This document shows positions 9,697-17,465 of a stretch of DNA of 64,000 nucleotides, piece by piece. The translations under genes were made by a program, and so were the position numbers. Where the stretch lies: contig MPUH01000034.1 in NCBI GenBank assembly GCA_001970955.1, positions 84,567 to 148,566 on the forward strand. Direction: 5' to 3'. Numbering within the stretch: position 1 is the stretch's first letter; each line of letters begins with the position of its first letter. The notes under the pieces were generated by a model, which did not search any database, was not told where the DNA came from, and saw only the letters and a list, made by a program, of their open reading frames with translations. This stretch comes from Stentor coeruleus. Lineage: Eukaryota; Ciliophora; Heterotrichea; Heterotrichida; Stentoridae.

Positions 9697-10122
9697 TCAA
9701 TTTATAAAAGTTTTCCTTCCTATTTTTGGAAGCTCTTTAAAATCAAAACTAGCTTTAGTAATCTTCAAAACCCTATGATGATTCCCTATCATCGCGTTTT
9801 TGGGACTGATTTTAGAAAGTGGGGATATTAAGTCTGGCAACGCTTTTTCACTATGATTTTTTTTAAGTTTTCCATCTAAACTATGCTTTGACTTGCTTTT
9901 CATAGTCAAACCTGAAAATTTTTTACCGACAAAGCTTGGGCTTTTGATTTTTAAGTTTGTTTCAGACTCTAAAGGTTTCGGCTCAAGCTCTTTTTTTAAT
10001 TTGTTAAGCCTAGCAACTAAATCATGATAGTCAAAATGCACACTATACCTTTGGCTTTCTGGAATAGTTCCTCGTTTATGACTCATTTCATTTAGTTTTT
10101 TGCAAAGATCATTACTATACAT
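9697..10122 (-). CDS. Small basic unknown protein
   Basis: The 141-residue Lys/Ser-rich protein begins with an ATG (MYSNDLCKKLNEMSHKRG). It has a short helical stretch (YHDLVARLNKLKKELEPK) followed by a probably disordered basic tail with repeated SP and KS sites (LISPLSKISPK). No family recognised. The length and absence of stops in very AT-rich surroundings support it as a real gene, but there is no homology evidence. Confidence 0.55.
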   Translation of the reverse strand: MYSNDLCKKLNEMSHKRGTIPESQRYSVHFDYHDLVARLNKLKKELEPKPLESETNLKIKSPSFVGKKFSGLTMKSKSKHSLDGKLKKNHSEKALPDLISPLSKISPKNAMIGNHHRVLKITKASFDFKELPKIGRKTFIN

Positions 10123-10929
10123 TTAGTTATATTTAATAAGCTGCCATTCATTTAAACAAAATAATCTAAATGTAATGAGTTAGGCTATTTCTATATGAAA
10201 ATACGTAACTGACTCTTTGGGTATTGAATATAAAAATTAACAAAATTTGTCTGAATTTTCAAGGCCGATGCAAATGATTAGAATTGAAATTTTCGGTTTA
10301 TTGGAAGAAGAATTTAAAATTTTGGAGTTTTTAAGAAAGGAAAAGGGTAAAATTATGTTTATATGCGACTATGGGTGGGGAAAATATAAATAACTTTGCT
10401 TGTTAATTTTTGGTTTAAAGGGTTAAGTAATATTTTTTTATGAAATATGTGGGTAATATATGTAAAAAGGTAAATTTTAATTCCTAGAGGTTAAATTAGT
10501 TTAAGATGCTTTAGGAAGATTTTTTGAAAAACTTAAAATATTTTCATTTTACAAGGATACTTATTTTAAAGTCTTTATAAACTAAATTTATTTCTTGGAT
10601 AAAAGGCAACTCATACTTAATAAATAAATCTTATTTGTTAGCTTTTTCTATATAGCTTACTTAGAATACAATTATAATAAAACTTATTTACCACAACTAT
10701 ATTTTTTATACAATCATATAACTTTTATGAAATTCTGATAATTATTTGATAGAATTTACCTTTACATATTGATTTTCCAATAATACCAATTTGCTTTTAT
10801 TTTATATCGAAACCTTAAAAAAGCATAATGCGCGATTTTTTCATAATTCCAACCCTTATCCTACTAATAAAATAGCCCAGCCTTCTTAAAATTCCTCATC
10901 ATGACCTTTTAATTAATTAACTTTTAAAT
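10123..10929. other. intergenic region between divergent genes
   Basis: Very AT-rich spacer with a G-richer part near 10230-10400 and a C-richer part just before 10929. It must hold the promoters of both flanking genes. No further feature recognised. Confidence 0.5.
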
Positions 10930-12174
10930 ATGCTACATAGAGCCTGTCGATCAGGTGACCTTAACGAAATAACTCAAGCCTTAACATCTAACATTTCTAT
11001 GATAAATGACAAAGACGCAGGTGTAATAACCACATAGTTAGGTTGGACAGCTCTATACCGAGCAGTGATTTGCGATCAATTTGAAGTCTGCGAAACTTTA
11101 TTACTTAACGGAGCTAACCCAAATATCCCAAACAATCTTGGGCAAATTCCTTTGCATTCAGCTGCTGAAAGTGGCCAATATTCAATAGCTGAAATTTTAT
11201 TACAATTTAAAAGTGAAGTGAATTTCCAATCAACATCTGGTGATACGCCAATACATTATGCTAGTATGAAAGGAGATTTTAATATGACTAAGCTTTTACT
11301 TGAATATAATGCTTCACCAAATATTCAAAATACAGTGATTTTTATATAGCTAGGAAGAACTCCTTTACATAATGCTGCGGAAAGCTCAAGTGTTGATTGT
11401 GTGAAAATCTTAAGGGAATATGGGGCTGACCCTGATGCTTTTGATAAAAAGTTTAAGAAACCAGCGGATTTATCAACAGATACAAGGTTATCTGAAGCAC
11501 TTCAAGAATATAGGGCGATTTATTTGACGAGTAAGTCAGAAGATGTAAGTGAGATGGAGAGTTCTCCACAGATGTATGAGCTTTTTAATACCTTTGGAGG
11601 TAATTTGAACTGTTTGCTGAAGGAGTCGAAGAGGTCGGAGAAACCAATGCTCATGGAATGGCTTGATAGTATTAATTTGAGCGAAGTTTATGGGGTACTA
11701 GTAGATAGCGGTTATGATGACCATACAGTAATGGCAAGACAAATGACTAGTACAATGCCGATCACAGAATCAAACCTACAAGAAATCGGTATAATCAAGC
11801 CTGGGACAAGAAAAAAACTCCTTTTTTACCTCGAAGAAGAAGGGAAAAAAAAATTCCATCATCGAAAAGACCCTTTATTAGGTGTGTCTGTACCCACAAT
11901 CCGTGACTGGCTTGACGATATCAACCTTGGCGAATACTATGAAAGTTTCATCAAATCAGGTTATGATGACTATACAGCACTAGTAAAAATGGTCCCAACA
12001 AAATGGGGACTTTGTGAAGAAAGTCTACAAAGTGACCTTGAGATTTATGATCATGAAGATATTTCAAAAATACTAAACAAACTCCAAAGAGACTTTTTAT
12101 ATAGTAGAAATGATGGGTCTATTTTATATGAAGAACCAAAGAATATTGCATGTGGAAAATGTATAATTATTTAA
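10930..12174 (+). CDS. Ankyrin-repeat, double SAM-domain protein with C-terminal CaaX box
   Basis: Three exons (10930-11022, 11038-11334, 11350-12174) joined by two 15-nt introns give 404 residues. The N-terminal half holds about four ankyrin repeats (GWTALYRAV, GQIPLHSAAESG, GDTPIHYASMKG, GRTPLHNAAESS); removing each intron restores one of these repeats. Two SAM domains follow, starting MEWLDSINLSEVYG and IRDWLDDINLGEYYES. The product ends ACGKCIII, a CaaX-type prenylation signal with an upstream Cys. Ankyrin/SAM proteins are scaffolds, and membrane attachment is inferred from the tail. The stop is followed after only 3 nt, in the same frame, by the ATG of the DHHC gene, so the two may form one ankyrin-DHHC gene as in Akr1/HIP14 (see findings). 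Confidence 0.88.
11023..11037 (+). other. 15-nt intron 1 of the ankyrin/SAM gene
   Basis: gtaataaccacatag, phase 0. It carries an in-frame TAG; removal joins DKDAG to LGWTALYRA, restoring an ankyrin repeat. A at position 10. Confidence 0.9.
11335..11349 (+). other. 15-nt intron 2 of the ankyrin/SAM gene
   Basis: gtgatttttatatag, phase 0, in-frame TAG, A at position 10. Removal joins NIQNT to LGRTPLHNAA, restoring the next ankyrin repeat. Confidence 0.92.
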
Positions 12175-12177
12175 ACT

Positions 12178-13392
12178 ATGAAATATCTATCAGCTAAAAT
12201 TATTGTCCCTTGTGGGCATGTGCTGCTTTTAGGATTAAGTTTAGGGCTGGTCAAGGGTTTTAGGACTGTATCTTTAGGTATATTCTGGGTTTTTTGGTGA
12301 TTTATAAATAGGACAACGGTACTTGCTTCGTTTATATTTTATTTCTGGGCTGCATTAAGCGACCCTGGGTTTCTAGTAAACAACACCTCAGAAGCTTTAG
12401 AAAAACCTTCTCACAATAGACAGCCCTTATCAATAGCAAGTAAAGCGACTATATCTTCAACAATGAAACATATCAACCCAAGCGCAAACACCACAGTTCT
12501 CCAGCATCAAATTCAACAACATTCCTGTGACAATTCCCGTTCTGAAAGAATAAACCTAAGTGGAAACTCAGAAGAATCATTTAGCCAACAATTCCATCAA
12601 ATATCTGAAGGCAGTATCCCAAACTTAAATATTTCTGATACTTTATCTAAGATCATTATATCTAAACCAATACCATATAAACCAGAGCCTGTTTCACCAT
12701 TGATTTATTCACAAGAAGATGGAGATTTGTCTAATAGAGAAGGTTCATTGAAAAAACCTGATTTTTATGTTTTATTTTGTATAATTTGTCATATAAATCA
12801 GCCTATGAGAGCAAAGCATTGTCATCAATGTGGTAAATGTGTTGCAATGTTTGATCATCATTGTCCATTTCTTGGAACTTGTATAGGGGAGAAAAATAAG
12901 CTTTTATTTTTTTGGTATATATTTTTTCAAGCTTTTGAATGCTGGAGTGGACTTACTGTATGTGTAGGAGAGATGAGTGAGAGAACAGAAGACTGGAATG
13001 CTTGGGTTAGTGATAATATTCAGTATATTATCTTAGGTTCAGTTGCTTTTATCCTTGGATTACTTATTAGCATACTTTGGTTATATCATTTAAACCTTGC
13101 ATGTAAAAACGTCACAACCTGGGAAATTATGCGTTGGGACAAAATTACTTACCTTGAAGGCCACAAGTCTTCACCATTTTCCAAAGGTTTTGCTCAAAAC
13201 ATTATTTACTATTGTAAATTCCATCGAACCATCACTGATTNCAAAAACGTCACAACCTGGGAAATTATGCGTTGGGACAAAATCACTTACCTTGAAGGCC
13301 ACAAGTCTTCACCTTTTTCCAAAGGTTTTGCTCAAAACATTATTTACTATTGTAAATTCCATCGAACCATCACTGATTGGCAAAAAGTATAA
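12178..13392 (+). CDS. DHHC-type protein S-acyltransferase
   Basis: Two exons (12178-12296 and 12312-13392) with a 15-nt intron. After collapsing a 138-bp repeated segment around the N at 13241 the protein is 353 residues. Order: two TM segments (about 6-24 and 33-54), the DPG motif (DPGFL), a ~130-residue Ser/Asn-rich loop, the Cys-rich domain ending in DHHC (221-224, catalytic Cys224; context CVAMFDHHCPFLGTCIG), two more TM segments and the TTxE motif (TTWE, 308-311). The enzyme transfers palmitate to cysteines of membrane proteins, in endomembranes or plasma membrane. It starts 3 nt after the stop of the ankyrin/SAM gene and 88 bp separate it from the next gene. Confidence 0.93.
12297..12311 (+). 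other. 15-nt intron of the DHHC gene
   Basis: gtgatttataaatag, phase 2. If retained it gives an immediate TGA. Removal restores Trp40 inside a TM segment (WVFWTTVLASF). A at position 10. Confidence 0.92.
13105..13378 (+). repeat. 138-bp tandem repeat across a single N (probable assembly artefact)
   Basis: Positions 13105-13240 recur at 13243-13378 with at least two base differences and the N at 13241 between them. The offset of 138 keeps the frame, so the TTxE region of the DHHC protein appears twice. A native DHHC protein has one, so two overlapping contig ends probably failed to merge. Confidence 0.85.
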
Positions 13393-13480
13393 CCCAAAAA
13401 AATCTCACACTATTTGTAAACTTATATATTCCATTTACACTACATTTCAATCTTTTCTATATTTAAATCCATAATAAAAT

Positions 13481-16400
13481 ATGAATTTCAGTCTTCATGC
13501 AAAAATGAATATCTTAGGCCAACTGACCTGTTCCCTTCTTTTGCTTAACTCTTTAGGCTTTTCTTTTTTTACAGCCCATACAAGTCAGAACGGGATATTT
13601 GATATAGGTCTTGTATCTATATCTTTCCAGTATCCATCTTCACTTTTTGAAAGTGTGGATTTATTAGCGAAAACTACAAACATAATAAATTCCTGCAATG
13701 AAAATAAAGACTTTTATTTTGTAGAACTATGTGAAACAATGCCAAGTTTACAAGCTGGAGGGTATTTTTATATAATCACATTATTCGTCTTAGAACTGTG
13801 CGTTATTAATAGTGCTTTATGCTTGTGGTGGGTATGCTTAGGTCGTAGTTCAGGGAAATATGAGCATTCACATGCTTTGTCTCCAGTAATTTACTTTATA
13901 ACATTAATATGCTATAACCTTCTTAGCACAACAGGGACAAATGCTAAGATTATAAAAGAAGGCTATGGAATGGTCTATTGTTTTTTAATAGAAATTTTAT
14001 TACTTATCCTATCAATGCATTATTATTTGGTACTTAAAAGAATTTTTGCTAATGATTTTCTAATACTTGAAGAACCTTTAGCTACAGAAAATATTAAAAG
14101 GAATTTTTCTAGGGCATCAGGGACACATTCTAGAGGAGCTAATGATACTGGACAAAGTGAAGATGATTTAGGTTTAAGACCGATGTCAAGAAGAAAATCT
14201 TGTAGTTCATCTCAAGCAGTACAAGTTGATGAAAAAGTTGTATGTAAAGAAATCATAGAGGACTTATCTGGAGAAATAGAAAAACTTATGAGCCAGAAAA
14301 ATCGACTTGAGGATAGTACGAATAGTTTGAAAAAACTTATGGAAAGCTCGGTACCTGATATTACAATCTATCAGTCGAATATTGAAGCGAAAAGCTTTGA
14401 AATAAAAACTTTAAAGGATATTATTAGGAATTTAAAGGAAAAACTTGTTGAAAAAGACATTAAAATTAAAGAATATGAAAGGGATTTAAGTGTTAATAAA
14501 GCATTAGTCCAAGCTTTGAACACAAATAATGATTTGATGGTAAGGAATTTAGATGAAAAAGAAAGGGTGCTAGAAAGCATTAGGAATAGTGGGAATTTCA
14601 AAAGCTTTGATGACGTATCTGAGAAGGATTCAAAAAGGGATAGTCAGTATAGATATGGAAGGTTTACTGATAGTACCCATGCAGGAACATCAATAGCCCA
14701 TAGTGATAGAGAAAGTGCATTAGATAAGCAAATCAAAGATCAAGGAAGGTCAATGTTGTATCCTGAAGAGAGCTCTGGGTGCAAATTTCAAGTATTATCA
14801 GAAGAGATATTTTGTATGAAAAAGCCTCAGGAGTATGAAAAAATCATAAAAGACCAAGAAGAGCTGATTAAAAGCCTTAAAGATAAGAAAAATGAATATA
14901 AACTAACAATCAAAACATTACAGAAAAACCTTAAAGATATAATAAATGATAGGGATCGACTAGCTGATGACCTAAGTAGTGCTAAAGAAAGCTTACGAGC
15001 TATAGAAGATTTATACATCGAATCAAGTAATAAATTCGTCAAGAACCAAGAGGACTGGAATACAGAAAAAGCTGATATTGAGTACTCGAAAAATATCTTA
15101 GCCCGTGAATTAGAAGCATTAAAATCCCGACTGAAAATTCAAGAAGAAGCTATGAACGCTGAAATCTCAGAAGCGACCAATAAAATCGAATCCCTTAAAG
15201 ATAAACTCCAGTATTATGAAGTTGAACATGAACTTGCCCATAGCGAAATCTCCCGACTAAAAGATTTACAAGACTTACTTAAAGCAGACCTTCTTGACAA
15301 ATCATCAAATCCTTCAGAAGAAATACGTTTATCCCCACAAAAATTCTCAAAACTCTTATCTTTAACTGATCCTAAATATGAGAATTCTTTAAAAGACCTT
15401 GATAAAAGTTTCCATAGTATGATTGATGAAAAAGATGATCTTAGACAATCATGTGCAGATAAAGATAATACTATTATTGAGCTTTCTGAAATCAATCAAA
15501 AACTTAGTGAGAAAATATATGAGCTTCAAGCAGAACCAAAAAACTCTGAAAAAGTTTTAGACTATGGAAGATCATCAATGCAAAGCGAAAATTCTGCAAG
15601 TTCAAGTTTTTTGAGTGTGCAAGAAATGTTTGTAGTTGAAAGTATATCTGATTTTGATGTTAGGAATAATTTTTTATTAGACAAAGTTATGAGGATGAAA
15701 AAAGAACCTCCTATGATATATGCGAATTTATGGAAACTTATGGAGGGGCTTATGGAGGAAAAAGCTAAGGTTGATAAGTTGGATTTAGCTTTGAAAAGAA
15801 AACCTAGACATATTGCTGAGTTTACTATGGACTTTTTGTTATCACATTATGGACTACAAAGTTTGGCTAATAAACAACTTAAGGCTATGACGATGTCTTT
15901 GGAGGAACTTAATAAGGTTAATCATCCTTATGGAGTATTGTTTTGTAGACTTTTGGGTTTGTTTCACCCTAGGCCAATATCATTAGATCTATCAGTTTAT
16001 CTTTTGGCTGTTCAGCATTTGTTTAATGCCATAGCTTTAAGCAACAAAGCGACAAAGTTTGCAAATCATTATGAAATCCTTCAATACGGAGGTCATGCAT
16101 CAATTGTTGATGTTATGGAGCTAATAATGAAAGTATGCAAAAATAACCGAGCTGTTGGGGAAAGGGTTATTTTTTCAATCCACAAAGAAAGTGAATACAA
16201 ACTAGAAATCGCTTTATTAAAAGTATGTGGGACAATGGCAAAAACAGGTAAAAAGCCTAAGCATTTCTTTGACCTCCTAGACAACAACAGTACAAATTCT
16301 CTTGATTATCATGAATTTGTAGATGGTATAAGATACACTTTAGGTATTTGGATAACCCAAGAAGAAGCAGAAGCAATTTGTGCATATATAGATTTGAATT

Positions 16401-16807
16401 CAAATGGGGTTATTACTATGGATGAATGGGTTACTAGGGTTGATTTTAATATGTATATGCAAAAAATATATGCTAAAGAATCTTTAGTTACAAAAGTTCA
16501 AGTTTTAAATGCCTTTATTGAAGAATTTGAACTTGAAATGATTGAGGATTATAATAAACTTAGACAGACTATCAAAATTAGATCTTTGGATCAAATAGAA
16601 TTTGAGAATTATATGAGAATGGTTGAACCTTGCTTAAAGGATCATGAAATAATCAAGATGTTTGAAGATATTAGAAGTATAGAAAGGACGAAGAATGTGT
16701 CACCTGAAGGGTTTTGCATAGCAGTGTTGAAAAATAAACTTGGGGGATATGGAATTGGGAGCTTTGGTAATTTTTATATAGATTTGAAAGACATAGCTAG
16801 CATTTAA
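13481..16807 (+). CDS. Four-TM, coiled-coil, EF-hand membrane protein
   Basis: The 1108-residue protein starts with four hydrophobic segments (about 10-32, 95-120, 133-151, 164-186). A cytoplasmic region follows with long coiled coils (about 250-340, 450-600 and 620-700), then a folded C-terminal part with two EF-hand loops: DNNSTNSLDYHE (934-945) and DLNSNGVITMDE (971-982), both with acidic or oxygen ligands at positions 1, 3, 5 and 12. It looks like a calcium-sensing membrane tether whose coiled coil could reach cortical or cytoskeletal structures; that role is inference. No known family matches the full architecture. It follows the DHHC gene by 88 bp, and its cysteines close to the membrane (CLWWVCLG) could be acylation targets. 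The first ATG is used; a second lies 8 codons on. Confidence 0.87.
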   Translation: MNFSLHAKMNILGQLTCSLLLLNSLGFSFFTAHTSQNGIFDIGLVSISFQYPSSLFESVDLLAKTTNIINSCNENKDFYFVELCETMPSLQAGGYFYIITLFVLELCVINSALCLWWVCLGRSSGKYEHSHALSPVIYFITLICYNLLSTTGTNAKIIKEGYGMVYCFLIEILLLILSMHYYLVLKRIFANDFLILEEPLATENIKRNFSRASGTHSRGANDTGQSEDDLGLRPMSRRKSCSSSQAVQVDEKVVCKEIIEDLSGEIEKLMSQKNRLEDSTNSLKKLMESSVPDITIYQSNIEAKSFEIKTLKDIIRNLKEKLVEKDIKIKEYERDLSVNKALVQALNTNNDLMVRNLDEKERVLESIRNSGNFKSFDDVSEKDSKRDSQYRYGRFTDSTHAGTSIAHSDRESALDKQIKDQGRSMLYPEESSGCKFQVLSEEIFCMKKPQEYEKIIKDQEELIKSLKDKKNEYKLTIKTLQKNLKDIINDRDRLADDLSSAKESLRAIEDLYIESSNKFVKNQEDWNTEKADIEYSKNILARELEALKSRLKIQEEAMNAEISEATNKIESLKDKLQYYEVEHELAHSEISRLKDLQDLLKADLLDKSSNPSEEIRLSPQKFSKLLSLTDPKYENSLKDLDKSFHSMIDEKDDLRQSCADKDNTIIELSEINQKLSEKIYELQAEPKNSEKVLDYGRSSMQSENSASSSFLSVQEMFVVESISDFDVRNNFLLDKVMRMKKEPPMIYANLWKLMEGLMEEKAKVDKLDLALKRKPRHIAEFTMDFLLSHYGLQSLANKQLKAMTMSLEELNKVNHPYGVLFCRLLGLFHPRPISLDLSVYLLAVQHLFNAIALSNKATKFANHYEILQYGGHASIVDVMELIMKVCKNNRAVGERVIFSIHKESEYKLEIALLKVCGTMAKTGKKPKHFFDLLDNNSTNSLDYHEFVDGIRYTLGIWITQEEAEAICAYIDLNSNGVITMDEWVTRVDFNMYMQKIYAKESLVTKVQVLNAFIEEFELEMIEDYNKLRQTIKIRSLDQIEFENYMRMVEPCLKDHEIIKMFEDIRSIERTKNVSPEGFCIAVLKNKLGGYGIGSFGNFYIDLKDIASI

Positions 16808-16875
16808 ATAGTTTATTAGGATTATAAGATTATTTTGCTTATGGTTGATGTTAGGGATTTATTAAAGGAAATACA

Positions 16876-17399
16876 TTATTCCCATCCTGTCAAATCAAAA
16901 GATGCATCATCTATCACTTTAAAACACTTCGGTGCACTTTTAACACTCCTAACATTAACCCTTGAATACCTATATTTTTTTATATCCTGCTTTGTCCTAT
17001 ATACAAAATTATAATTCTCCTTTAATGCAGTCGAAGTAATACACATCTCCATAAAATCCACAGGTTTCCTAACATGCTTCTTAAATTGTATAACCTTCAA
17101 CTTTTTCGGTGTAAAACTCTCAAAATCACTATTTTTTTCCTAACATGAATTTTAGGCATATATTCTTGTATTTCTCATCCACATTTTTATAAAAAATCCT
17201 CAAAAACAACCCCAAATCCCAATCTTGTATAGTAATTTGTGCCAAACTAACAAAACTCTTCCTTCATTTTGCAACAGGAATTTTTTTTTCTGCCTATTAT
17301 AATCTTTATGAAAATTCACAAGAAACGACCTAAGAGCTTTTCTGGACTGCTCTGTTTCTTAACCTTTTTTTGTTCAAAAGTTCTATTCCTTCCTCTCAT
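16876..17399 (-). CDS. Small interrupted gene, unknown product
   Basis: Coding signal runs from an ATG at 17399 (MRGRNRTFEQKK) to the stop at 16876, but in several frames. A 16-nt GT-AG intron at 17129-17144 joins KYKNICLKF to IDFESFTPKKLK convincingly. Upstream, candidate GT-AG introns of unusual size (17 nt at 17347-17363; 14 nt at 17262-17275, or 20 nt starting at the same GT) would connect the remaining pieces into about 165 residues. If those are not introns, the gene holds two frameshifts. The product is basic and rich in Lys/Phe/Tyr with no recognised family. It converges with the EF-hand gene and lies close downstream of the Cdc7-like kinase. Confidence 0.5.
17129..17144 (-). other. 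16-nt intron in the small interrupted gene
   Basis: On the minus strand gttaggaaaaaaatag. Removing it gives one continuous frame across positions that otherwise carry a stop, joining ICLKF to IDFES. One base longer than the other introns here. Confidence 0.7.
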
Positions 17400-17465
17400 C
17401 CTTTGAAATAAAAAATTCTCACTAGAAATATTCATCAACATACTTAAAATCATATAACAACAAAT

